Part shown: positions 1 through 7,259 of the stretch, piece after piece
Numbering within the stretch: the first letter of the stretch is position 1
Layout of the letters: each line of letters starts with the position of its first letter
Source of the DNA: Lysobacterales bacterium
Lineage (GTDB): Bacteria > Pseudomonadota > Gammaproteobacteria > Xanthomonadales > Rhodanobacteraceae
Assembly: GCA_021324945.1 (NCBI GenBank)
Contig: JAJPID010000044.1
Span: 1-54,040, forward strand
Reading direction: 5' to 3'
Length of the DNA stretch: 54,040 nt
The notes under the pieces: model-generated
The model's database searches: none
Seen by the model: the letters and a program-made list of their open reading frames with translations, nothing else
What the model was told of the DNA's origin: nothing
Position numbers and translations under genes: made by a program

Positions 1-2
1 GC

Positions 3-116
3 GTGCATATCCACGGCCTGCGCGCGGCGATCGACAAGCCCTTCGACAAGCCGCTGATCCACACCCGCCACGGAATCGGCTATCGCATGGTCGATCCGGA
101 TGCAACCCCGGCGTAG
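3..116 (+). CDS. Response regulator, OmpR family (C-terminal end only)
   Basis: The window opens inside this gene; only the last 37 codons are present, ending at a TAG. The visible tail has HIHGLRAAIDKPF and then LIHTRHGIGYRM, the typical end of an OmpR/PhoB winged-helix DNA-binding domain (recognition helix followed by the hairpin with the RGxGY motif). The stop lies 17 bases inside the downstream histidine kinase gene, so the two are translationally linked and form a two-component pair. The receiver domain lies outside the window, and the stimulus and targets cannot be read here. Confidence 0.85.
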   Translation: MHIHGLRAAIDKPFDKPLIHTRHGIGYRMVDPDATPA

Positions 117-1383
117 GCTGCGCAGCCGCATCATTCTCTCGTACGCCCTGCTCGGTTTCGGGCTGGCGATCCTGTTCGCATTCGCGGCGGTGTACGTACG
201 CAACACGGTCGAGGATCGTCTGATCAACCAACAGTTGCAGAGCGACGTGGACAGCATCGTGCAGCAGAAGCGCGCCGATCCGACCGGTCCGGTGGGAACG
301 AATCTGGTAGTGCCTTGGGTTTTCAGCAAGCGTGCCGAATACAAAATCCCGCTGGCTTGGCAGAATTTCGACACGGGCGTGCACGACTGGTCCGAAAGCG
401 GCGCTGACGGGCGCCTGCATCATTACAAGATTGCGGTTCGTCGCGCGCCAGATTGGGACGTGTTCGAGCTATACGACGTCACCCGGGATGAACTGGGCAA
501 GCGTCAATTGACCACTGCCTTGGTGGTGACGGTGATCCTGCTGGGCGCGTTTTCGCTGCTGGTCGGTTTCTGGCTCTCGGCGCGCGTGATGAGTCCGGTG
601 ACGGAACTGGCCGCGCGTTTGCGTGCGCGCCGCGGCGGCAAGTTCGAGCCGCTGGCACCGTATTTCGCCGAAGACGAGGTCGGAGAACTGGCTGCGGCGC
701 TGGACGACTACGCGCAGCGGCAAAGCGCGATGATCGAGCGCGACCGCGAATTCAATGCCGACGTCAGCCACGAATTGCGCACGCCGCTGGCAGTGATCGC
801 CACAACTACCGAGTTGCTGCTGGATAATCCCGATCTTTCCGAGAAGATCAAGACGCGGCTGAAACGCATTGAACGCGCGGTGCGGCAATCGACCGAATTG
901 ACGCAGGCACTGCTGCTGCTGTCGCGCGCGGAGCGCTCAGGCCCGGTGGATGGCGAAACAACAGACGTTGCAAAGGTCGCGGCGGACGTAATCGACACCA
1001 ATCAGCAGCACATCGGCAACAAGCCGGTGATGATGCGGCTGGAAATCGAACATCCTTGCGAAGTGGAAGCGCCGTCGTCGGTGGTCGCGGTGGCGCTTGG
1101 CAATCTGGTCGGAAATGCCTGCAAGTACACGCTGGAAGGCGAGGTGGTGGTGCGCGTGCAGGACGGCCGGGTGCGCGTCGAGGACACGGGTCCGGGCATC
1201 AGGCAGGAGGACGCGGAACGCCTGTTCGAACGCGGCGTGCGCGGCGAAGGGCAGACGGTGAAAGGTGCGGGCCTGGGTCTCGCCATCGTCCGCCGCCTGT
1301 GCCAACTCTACGGCTGGCGCGTGTCGCTGGCACCGCGCGCAGAACGCGGCGCAGCGGCGACTTTGGATTTTCAGAAAACGTGA
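100..1383 (+). CDS. Sensor histidine kinase of a two-component system
   Basis: A 427-residue inner-membrane sensor kinase. Membrane segments lie at about residues 11-32 and 138-160 and enclose a periplasmic sensor region of about 105 residues. A HAMP linker follows. The phospho-acceptor box has FNADVSHELRTPL with His224, and the ATPase domain shows an N box (NLVGNACKYT), a G1 box (VEDTGPGI) and a G2 box (KGAGLGLAIVRRL). The ATG lies inside the last codons of the response regulator gene, so the kinase very probably phosphorylates that regulator. The periplasmic region is short and carries no sensor domain I can name. A palindromic intergenic repeat starts directly after the stop. Confidence 0.93.
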   Translation: MQPRRRLRSRIILSYALLGFGLAILFAFAAVYVRNTVEDRLINQQLQSDVDSIVQQKRADPTGPVGTNLVVPWVFSKRAEYKIPLAWQNFDTGVHDWSESGADGRLHHYKIAVRRAPDWDVFELYDVTRDELGKRQLTTALVVTVILLGAFSLLVGFWLSARVMSPVTELAARLRARRGGKFEPLAPYFAEDEVGELAAALDDYAQRQSAMIERDREFNADVSHELRTPLAVIATTTELLLDNPDLSEKIKTRLKRIERAVRQSTELTQALLLLSRAERSGPVDGETTDVAKVAADVIDTNQQHIGNKPVMMRLEIEHPCEVEAPSSVVAVALGNLVGNACKYTLEGEVVVRVQDGRVRVEDTGPGIRQEDAERLFERGVRGEGQTVKGAGLGLAIVRRLCQLYGWRVSLAPRAERGAAATLDFQKT

Positions 1384-1465
1384 ATTGTGGGCCGTGGGTT
1401 GTGATCAGAGAAAGCAGAAGCTCTTCGCTCTTCCAATTCACTATTCAATTTACAACTCACTACTC
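1384..1465. repeat. Post-gene imperfect inverted repeat (copy 1 of 3)
   Basis: The left arm (GTGGGCCGTGGGTTGTGA) and right arm (ACAACTCACTACTCAC) are imperfect reverse complements around an A/G-rich then C/T-rich centre. It begins immediately after the kinase stop and reaches the convergent ilvE gene. It resembles the elements after spoT and gltA in being built from GTGAGT/ACTCAC-like words. Possible roles are an mRNA 3' end or a REP-like repeat. Confidence 0.55.
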
Positions 1466-2384
1466 ACACTCTTTCGAGCCATCCCCACTCATCCTTCGTG
1501 CGGCCGTCGAACAGGCCGAAGAACAGTTCCTGCATTCTGCGCGTTACCGGACCGGCCCTGCCCGCGCCGACCGGCTTGCCGTCCACGCTGCGGATCGGCG
1601 TGATCTCGGCCGCGGTGCCGCACATGAAGACTTCGTCGGCTAGATAAAGATATTCGCGCGGCAAATCGCGTTCGAGCACGACGATGCCGTTGGCGTGCGC
1701 CAGCGTCATCAGCGTGTCGCGCGTGATGCCGTTCAGAAGCGCTGCGCTCACCGGCGCCGTGTGCAGCGCGCCATTGAATACCAGGAACAGGTTTTCGCCC
1801 GCGCCTTCCGATAACAAGCCGGTGTGGGCAAGCGCAATGCCTTCGCCGAAACCCAGCCGCCGTGCTTCGCGCGCGATCAGTTGTCCCGAAAGATAATTGC
1901 CGCCGGCCTTGGCGCCCATCGGAATCGTGTTGGGCGCGACACGTTGCCAACTCGAGACGCAAGCGGTGATGCCGTTCTCCAGCGCTTCGGGACCGAGATA
2001 CGGGCCCATCGGCCATGCCGCGATGGCGACATCTGTGGGCGTTTCCGCGCTCAGGCCGAAACCGCCCAAGCCACGGAACGCGATCGGTCGCAGATAGGCT
2101 TGAGTCAACCCGTTCGCGTGCATCACGTCGCGGCAAGCCTGCGCGAGCTGATCGGGCGTGTACGGCATCGCGATGTCGTACACCCTGGCCGAGTGATAGA
2201 GGCGTTTGAGGTGATCGGTGAGCCGGAAGATGATCGTGCCCTGCGGCGTGGCATAGCTCCGGATGCCTTCGAAAACCGACGAGCCGTAGTGCAGCGCGTG
2301 CGCCATAACGTGCACGGTGGCCTCCGCCCAAGGCTTGATCGCGCCGTTGTGCCAGATGTAATCGGGATAGAGTTGTGCGGTCAT
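1464..2384 (-). CDS. ilvE: Branched-chain amino acid aminotransferase
   Basis: A 306-residue fold-type IV PLP enzyme that transfers the amino group between glutamate and the keto acids of leucine, isoleucine and valine. The N-terminus (YIWHNG, then HALHYGSSVFEGIR) is typical of IlvE. The PLP lysine is predicted at Lys159 in MGAKAGGNYLSG, followed by LLSEGAGENLFLV, which contacts the cofactor phosphate. The ATG at 2384 is chosen because AGGAGAGG sits just upstream, while an in-frame ATG 12 codons earlier has none. It is divergent from the mla operon with 88 bases between them, so promoters for both should lie there. Length fits the family. Confidence 0.95.
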   Translation of the reverse strand: MTAQLYPDYIWHNGAIKPWAEATVHVMAHALHYGSSVFEGIRSYATPQGTIIFRLTDHLKRLYHSARVYDIAMPYTPDQLAQACRDVMHANGLTQAYLRPIAFRGLGGFGLSAETPTDVAIAAWPMGPYLGPEALENGITACVSSWQRVAPNTIPMGAKAGGNYLSGQLIAREARRLGFGEGIALAHTGLLSEGAGENLFLVFNGALHTAPVSAALLNGITRDTLMTLAHANGIVVLERDLPREYLYLADEVFMCGTAAEITPIRSVDGKPVGAGRAGPVTRRMQELFFGLFDGRTKDEWGWLERV

Positions 2385-2472
2385 GCGCCTCTCCTGCAAA
2401 CGCGCATGATAGCCGCGCATCCGTATCTGCCGCTTGGCGTAGGTGAGGTGCTTCCGCTAACGTAGCGCGGTC

Positions 2473-3315
2473 ATGTCCGCCGTCACAGCTTCCATCGACA
2501 GCATTGCCGAACCGCTGGTGCAAGTGCGCGATCTGCACACGCGCCTGGGTGGCAAGGTGATCTTCGACGGACTCTCCCTCGACGTGCCCCGCGGCAGCGT
2601 GACCGCAATCATGGGTCCGAGCGGCACGGGCAAGACTACGCTGCTGCGACACATCACCGGACAGCTGCGCGCCGGTTTCGACGACGTGTCCGGCAGCGTG
2701 CGGGTGGCTGGCGAAGACATAGCGCGTTTGTCGCGCGCCGCGTTGTTCGCGCTGCGCGAGAAGATCGGGTTCCTGTTCCAGAACTCAGCGCTGTTGACCG
2801 ATTTCAACGTGTTCGAAAATGTCGCCTTCCCGCTGCGGCAACACACGGAGTTGCCGGAAGTACTGATCCGCGACATCGTGCTGACCAAGTTGCAGGCCGT
2901 GGGTTTGCGCGGCGCGGCGAATCTCAGTCCAAGCGAACTCTCCGGCGGCATGGCGCGGCGCGTGGCGCTGGCGCGCGCGATCGTGTTCGATCCCATGCTG
3001 ATCCTCTACGACGAACCGTTCGTGGGCCTGGATCCGATCGCGTTGAATCAGGTGCTGCGTCTGATCGGCACGTTGAACAAGACGCTCGGGATCACGTCGA
3101 TCCTAGTGGCGCACGAACTGGCCGCGGTCCGGCGCGTCGCCGATCGCGTGTACCTGATCGCCAACGGCAAGCTGGTGGCGCAGGGCGCGCCGGATGAGCT
3201 GGCGCGCGAGGACTCCCCCTGGACGCGGCAGTTCTTCGGTGGCGAAGCGGACGGCCCGGTGCCGTTCCATTACCCGGCGCCGGATTACGCGACGGAACTT
3301 GGGTTCGCGCGATGA
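2473..3315 (+). CDS. mlaF: Phospholipid transport ABC ATPase MlaF
   Basis: The ATP-hydrolysing subunit of the inner-membrane MlaFEDB complex, which moves phospholipids between inner and outer membranes and so maintains outer-membrane lipid asymmetry. Walker A is GPSGTGKTT at about residues 48-56, the signature is LSGGMARRVALARAI and Walker B is LILYDEPFVGLDP. The methionine after LSGG is usual in MlaF. It is the first gene of mlaFEDCB and overlaps mlaE by four bases (ATGA). No clear Shine-Dalgarno precedes the ATG. It faces ilvE across an 88-base divergent gap. Confidence 0.93.
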   Translation: MSAVTASIDSIAEPLVQVRDLHTRLGGKVIFDGLSLDVPRGSVTAIMGPSGTGKTTLLRHITGQLRAGFDDVSGSVRVAGEDIARLSRAALFALREKIGFLFQNSALLTDFNVFENVAFPLRQHTELPEVLIRDIVLTKLQAVGLRGAANLSPSELSGGMARRVALARAIVFDPMLILYDEPFVGLDPIALNQVLRLIGTLNKTLGITSILVAHELAAVRRVADRVYLIANGKLVAQGAPDELAREDSPWTRQFFGGEADGPVPFHYPAPDYATELGFAR

Positions 3316-4079
3316 ACACGCTCGTGCGCCGCAACTGGTTGTTGAACGGCATCGCGCAACTCGGTGAATGCGGACTGTTCTTCCTCGACATCCTCGTTGC
3401 GCTGCCGAAAAGCCTGCGTCACTTCCGCGAAATCTGCCGGCAGGTGTGGTTCGTCGGCGCGATGAGTCTCACGATCGTCATGACCTGCGGAATGTTCGTC
3501 GGCATGGTGCTGGCGTTGCAGCTCTATTACACATTGTCGATCTTCGGCGGCACGGCCGCGCTCGGCACCGTGGTGGCGTTGTCGTTGTTCCGCGAATTGG
3601 GGCCAGTGGTGACGGCACTGCTGTTCGCCGGCCGAGCGGGGACCGCCGTTACCGCAGAAATCGGATTGATGCGCGCGACCGATCAGATCGATGCCATGGA
3701 AATGATGGCGGTGGATCCGATTGCCTACGTGGTCGCACCACGTTATCTCGCCGGCGTGATCGCGATGCCGCTGCTGATGTGCCTGTTCAACGCGCTTGGC
3801 ATCCTCGGCGGACACTTGGTCGGAGTGACCTGGTTGGGCGTGGACAACGGCACGTTCTGGGGCAACATGACTTCCACCGTGGATTTGTGGAAGGACATCA
3901 TCGACGGCGTGTGGAAGAGCCTCGCGTTTGGCGCGGTCGTGACATTGATCGCGGTGTTTCAGGGGTACAACGCGCCTCCGACCAGCGAAGGCGTCGCGTA
4001 TTCGACCACGCGCACGGTGGTGTTCTCCGCAATCGTGATCCTCGCGGTCGATTTCGTGATGACGGCTTTTTTGACGTAG
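3312..4079 (+). CDS. mlaE: Phospholipid transport permease MlaE
   Basis: A 255-residue MlaE/YrbE-family permease that forms the membrane dimer of the Mla complex. Several hydrophobic segments are evident, including those around LTIVMTCGMFVGMVLALQL and the C-terminal VVFSAIVILAVDFVMTAFL. The family motif region FRELGPVVTALLFAGRAGTAVTAEIGLM(R)AT is clear, followed by EQIDA-like DQIDAMEMMAVDP. The start overlaps the mlaF stop in an ATGA, showing translational coupling. Length and motifs are normal for the family. Confidence 0.94.
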   Translation: MNTLVRRNWLLNGIAQLGECGLFFLDILVALPKSLRHFREICRQVWFVGAMSLTIVMTCGMFVGMVLALQLYYTLSIFGGTAALGTVVALSLFRELGPVVTALLFAGRAGTAVTAEIGLMRATDQIDAMEMMAVDPIAYVVAPRYLAGVIAMPLLMCLFNALGILGGHLVGVTWLGVDNGTFWGNMTSTVDLWKDIIDGVWKSLAFGAVVTLIAVFQGYNAPPTSEGVAYSTTRTVVFSAIVILAVDFVMTAFLT

Positions 4080-4146
4080 GAACCAACGTGCTCGCGACTG
4101 CATGCGATCGTCTGCACGCAGCTCCAACATAGAAGGCATTGAAACG

Positions 4147-4662
4147 ATGAACTCTCGCCCCTCCTACGCCATCGGCACCGGTTTGTTCATCCTGCTCGGC
4201 TTCGCGGCGCTGGCGTATCTCGCCACGCAGACGACATCAGTGGCCAACGTGCATCAGGGTCACAGTTATTTCGTCAAGGCGCGCTTCTCCAACATCGGGC
4301 AATTGAAGGAACGCGCGCCGGTGAAGATCGCCGGCGTGCGCGTGGGTTCGGTGCAGTCGATCCAACTTGAGCGCGGCAAGATGGACGCGCTGGTGACGCT
4401 GGCGATCGACGACAAGTACAACGACATTCCGGACGATTCCGGTGCCGCGATATTCACCAGTGGTTTATTGGGCGACCAGTACGTTGGTCTGCAACCGGGC
4501 GGCTCTCCGGAAAACCTGAAGAACGGCGATGAAATCGTGCTGACGCAATCGGCGATGCAGCTCGAAGATCTGATCGGCAAGTTCCTGGTCAACGGTGGGC
4601 CGAAGAGCTCGTCCGCACCGCCGTCGAGTACGCCACCCAAACCCGCCGCTTCCGGCGGCTGA
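4147..4662 (+). CDS. mlaD: Outer-membrane lipid asymmetry protein MlaD (MCE domain)
   Basis: A 171-residue single-pass membrane protein with one MCE domain; MlaD hexamers sit on the periplasmic side of MlaE and bind phospholipid. One membrane segment lies at about residues 8-24 (AIGTGLFILLGFAALAYLA), followed by the MCE core with FSNIGQLKERAPVKIAGV. The C-terminus is a Ser/Pro/Ala-rich tail. The ATG at 4147 is preferred over an in-frame ATG at 4102 because it puts the membrane anchor at the N-terminus, as in the family. It is 67 bases downstream of mlaE and 25 bases upstream of mlaC. Confidence 0.92.
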   Translation: MNSRPSYAIGTGLFILLGFAALAYLATQTTSVANVHQGHSYFVKARFSNIGQLKERAPVKIAGVRVGSVQSIQLERGKMDALVTLAIDDKYNDIPDDSGAAIFTSGLLGDQYVGLQPGGSPENLKNGDEIVLTQSAMQLEDLIGKFLVNGGPKSSSAPPSSTPPKPAASGG

Positions 4663-4687
4663 AAATCATCAAGCATTTGGAGCTTTC

Positions 4688-5359
4688 ATGTCGCGCATCA
4701 TCCGTTCCGTTGCACTGGCGCTCGTCATCTGCCTGGCAGGCGTCGCCTCATTCGTGGCGCCCGCTTCCGCGCAATCTGCGCAGACGCCACAACAAGTGGT
4801 GCAGTCGATCATCGATCAGCTCGGCAACGCGCTGGATGGCCATCGCGAGGAGCTGCGGCAGAATCCGGAAAAACTGATCCAGGTGATCGACAAAATCCTG
4901 CTGCCGCATTTCGATGTCGATTACGCCTCGCTGCTGGTGCTGGGCAAGCACGCACGCGAGGCCACGCCGGCGCAACGCGAGCGCTTCTCGCGCGCGTTCT
5001 ACAACTCGATCACGCACCGCTACGCCGAAGGCCTGCTGAACTACACCAAAGGCAAGGTCAAGCTGCTGCCGTTCGAGGGCGATCTCAACGCCAAGCGCAG
5101 CGTGGTCCGCACCGAAGTGCTGCTGGACGATGGTAAAAGCCTGTCGGTGGATTACGTGTTCCGCAAGACTTCAGCTGGCGACTGGAAAGCCTACGACGTG
5201 GTGATCGAAGGCATTTCCTACGTCACCAACTACCGCAACCAGGTCGATGCGGAAATCCAGAAGGAAGGCATCGATGGCTTGAACAACCGTCTGGAAACCG
5301 AAGGCGCGAAAGCCATCGATCAACTGCAGCAGCAGGCGCAGCAACCGGCAGGACACTGA
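4688..5359 (+). CDS. mlaC: Periplasmic phospholipid carrier MlaC
   Basis: A 223-residue soluble periplasmic shuttle that passes phospholipid between MlaA in the outer membrane and MlaFEDB. The N-terminus is a Sec signal peptide (MSRIIRSVALALVICLAGVASF, predicted cleavage after ASA). The mature part contains typical MlaC stretches: LLPHFDVDYASLLVLGKHAR, then the acidic and aromatic region DYVFRKTSAGDWKAYDVVIEG. The start at 4688 is supported by GGAG seven bases upstream. It is the fourth gene of the operon. The C-terminal tail is Gln-rich and probably disordered. Confidence 0.93.
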   Translation: MSRIIRSVALALVICLAGVASFVAPASAQSAQTPQQVVQSIIDQLGNALDGHREELRQNPEKLIQVIDKILLPHFDVDYASLLVLGKHAREATPAQRERFSRAFYNSITHRYAEGLLNYTKGKVKLLPFEGDLNAKRSVVRTEVLLDDGKSLSVDYVFRKTSAGDWKAYDVVIEGISYVTNYRNQVDAEIQKEGIDGLNNRLETEGAKAIDQLQQQAQQPAGH

Positions 5360-5370
5360 TCTGCACGCGC

Positions 5371-5685
5371 ATGGGTGCATCCGCCGCAGAAAACGTGCGC
5401 TGCTTCAGTCCGGACGCGGACACGCTCGCGCTGTCCGGCGAATTGACCTTCGCCACAGCGGCGCAAGCCTTGCGCGAAGGCGCACATGCGCTCGCTGCGG
5501 GCGCGCCTTCGCGGCTCGATCTGAAAGGCGTGACGCGCGTCGACGGCGCGGGTCTCGCCTGCATCCTGGCGCTGGTCGCGGAAGCGAGCCGCAATGGCCG
5601 CAGATTGCATGTGCTCAACCTGCCGGACGGCTTGCGCGCGTTGGCTCGTGTATCCGACACGGAGATGCTGTTGAGCGCGGCGTAG
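5371..5685 (+). CDS. mlaB: STAS-domain protein MlaB
   Basis: A 104-residue STAS-fold protein, the cytoplasmic regulatory subunit that stabilises the MlaF dimer. The pattern is β-strand DTLALSGELTFATA, then LDLKGVTRVDGAGLACIL, in which DGAGL is the loop where anti-sigma antagonists carry a phosphorylatable Ser/Thr. It begins 11 bases after the mlaC stop with no obvious Shine-Dalgarno and ends the operon. The downstream gene mlaA converges on it with 15 bases between stops. Identity rests on both fold and position. Confidence 0.85.
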   Translation: MGASAAENVRCFSPDADTLALSGELTFATAAQALREGAHALAAGAPSRLDLKGVTRVDGAGLACILALVAEASRNGRRLHVLNLPDGLRALARVSDTEMLLSAA

Positions 5686-5700
5686 CGTTTCGCGCCGGCG

Positions 5701-6564
5701 TTACATCTGTAGCCCCGAACTCGAACCGCTCGCGGGCACTCCGCCGTTCTTGATGCCGTGCGCCTTTTCGTAGGCGTGCTGCTGTTCCAGCAATTGATCG
5801 ATGTCGTCGCCGCCGTTGTCGCTGACACCCTGGAACTGCTCGATTACCGACGCCGGCGGATTGCCGTGATAGATCTCGTAGATGCGGCGCTGTCGATACG
5901 CGTCGCGCTCGAAGATGTAGGGATCATAGGCCGAGTTCAGGAAACTTTCGGCATCGATCCCGCGTGAGCGCAGCGTCACCAGATATGCGAGGCTCGGCAG
6001 ATATTGCGCGTGGAATTTGAGATCGTGTTCGCGCGCGTACCACGACAGCGGATCGAAATAGCTGTCCACCGGAAGCCGCCAGATGTCGCGCGCGGTGGTA
6101 GGCCCCACGAACGGAATCACCAGGAAAGGACCTTCCGGCACGCCCCAGTGCGCCAGCGTCACGCCGAAATCGGTTTCGTCCAGCGGTAGGTTCATCTCGC
6201 TGGCCGGATCGAAGAAGCCGAGCAGTCCCAGCGTGGTGTTGACAGCGAGCCGTCCGGTGGATTTCAACGCATCCACCGGATGCGCCTGCAGAAGATCGTT
6301 GGCGATCGTGATCGGCAGCCGCACGTTGGAAAAGAAATCGCTGATGTGCTCGCGCGCCTTGGGCGTCGTGACCTTGCGGTATGCGACGGCCACCGGCCGG
6401 ATCGCCACCTTGTCGGCCGTGCGGTTGAATGCGTACATCTTGCGGTTGAAGTTCTGCAGCGGATCGTCCGTGCGTGGTGGCGGCACGCTGGCGCAGCCTG
6501 CGAGCAGGGCGATGGCGGCGGACAACAGGGCACGGCGCAGACGGACGACGTTGAACGGACGCAT
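5701..6564 (-). CDS. mlaA: Outer-membrane lipoprotein MlaA (VacJ)
   Basis: A 287-residue lipoprotein that, with a porin partner, extracts misplaced phospholipid from the outer leaflet and passes it to MlaC. The N-terminal signal ends in a lipobox ALLAGC, putting the lipidated Cys at about residue 24. Family signatures follow: DPLQNFNRKMYAFNR and FFSNVRLPITIANDLLQ, then a GFFDPAS region and WGVPEGPFLVIPFVGPTT. It is transcribed toward mlaFEDCB from the opposite strand; in many relatives it belongs to the same operon. The Ser/Gly-rich tail is probably flexible. Confidence 0.94.
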   Translation of the reverse strand: MRPFNVVRLRRALLSAAIALLAGCASVPPPRTDDPLQNFNRKMYAFNRTADKVAIRPVAVAYRKVTTPKAREHISDFFSNVRLPITIANDLLQAHPVDALKSTGRLAVNTTLGLLGFFDPASEMNLPLDETDFGVTLAHWGVPEGPFLVIPFVGPTTARDIWRLPVDSYFDPLSWYAREHDLKFHAQYLPSLAYLVTLRSRGIDAESFLNSAYDPYIFERDAYRQRRIYEIYHGNPPASVIEQFQGVSDNGGDDIDQLLEQQHAYEKAHGIKNGGVPASGSSSGLQM

Positions 6565-6715
6565 GGGATTCGCGGATTCGCGCGACCGCGCGGCGGGAAA
6601 GGCGCGATTCTACATGGAGCCTCGCCGCGAGGACTCAAGTGAGGATCGCGGCTCGCCAGACACGCAGGTTGCTGATAGAATCCGCAAGTTTGAGTGCGCT
6701 ACAACCCGCAACCCA

Positions 6716-6757
6716 GCCCCTTTTTGTAAAGGGGGCGATCAAACGCGCAAGCGTTTG
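6716..6757. repeat. Double-hairpin intergenic element (copy 1)
   Basis: Two adjacent hairpins. The first (6716-6736) pairs GCCCC with GGGGC across a T-rich loop. The second (6740-6757) is a perfect 7-bp stem CAAACGC/GCGTTTG closed by a GCAA tetraloop. They are joined by GATC. The junction GGGGGCGATCAAA also occurs in the element at 18532-18582, so this is a two-copy family in the window. The rest of the gap between mlaA and rpoZ (6565-6827) shows no gene. Confidence 0.6.
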
Positions 6758-6827
6758 AGGGTGGTTGTGAAAGCATGACAGCGCGGAAAGAACCGAATTC
6801 AACCGGGTTTTACCCAGAGGGTTCCTG

Positions 6828-7118
6828 ATGGCACGTATCACCGTCGAAGACTGCCTCAAGGTAGTCGACAACCGCTTCGAACTGGTGCTGATGGCCACGC
6901 GCCGGGCCCGGCAATTGGCCAAGGGCGCGGAGCCGGTCATTGATCCGGAAAACGACAAGCCCAGCGTGATCGCGCTGCGCGAGATCGCCGGCCGCCGCAT
7001 CGACATGGCCACCATCGACGAGATCGACCGCATCGAACGCGAGCGCCGCGAGCGCGAAGCGCTGGAATGGGCCGCGGCCGAAGTGGACGAAGACATCAAG
7101 GGCGGCGACGATTTGTGA
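6828..7118 (+). CDS. rpoZ: RNA polymerase omega subunit
   Basis: A 96-residue omega subunit, which helps RNA polymerase assemble around β' and forms part of one ppGpp-binding site. The conserved N-terminus [30 protein letters not shown] is unmistakable, followed by [13 protein letters not shown] and an acidic C-terminus. It lies 141 bases upstream of spoT, the usual gammaproteobacterial arrangement; gmk, often upstream, is absent here. A run GGTTCCTG precedes the ATG, but no strong Shine-Dalgarno was seen. Confidence 0.96.
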   Translation: MARITVEDCLKVVDNRFELVLMATRRARQLAKGAEPVIDPENDKPSVIALREIAGRRIDMATIDEIDRIERERREREALEWAAAEVDEDIKGGDDL

Positions 7119-7224
7119 CGGTATTCCGTTCGTGGCGAGGTATCGCTAAGTACGGGAATTGATTGATACCGGCCTGCCCGGCTGGCTTCGAAGCGGGGCG
7201 AATGGCGTTCGCATTGTTCCGGCA

Positions 7225-7253
7225 TTGACTCGCGCGCCCCGGCTGTCTAGCGT
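7225..7253 (+). promoter_or_regulatory. Candidate spoT promoter, leaderless type
   Basis: TTGACT at 7225-7230, a 17-base spacer, then TAGCGT at 7248-7253. The hexamer is followed by exactly six bases and then the spoT ATG at 7260, so a transcript starting at normal distance would begin at the start codon. No Shine-Dalgarno is present. Confidence 0.5.
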
Positions 7254-7259
7254 GCGGAT

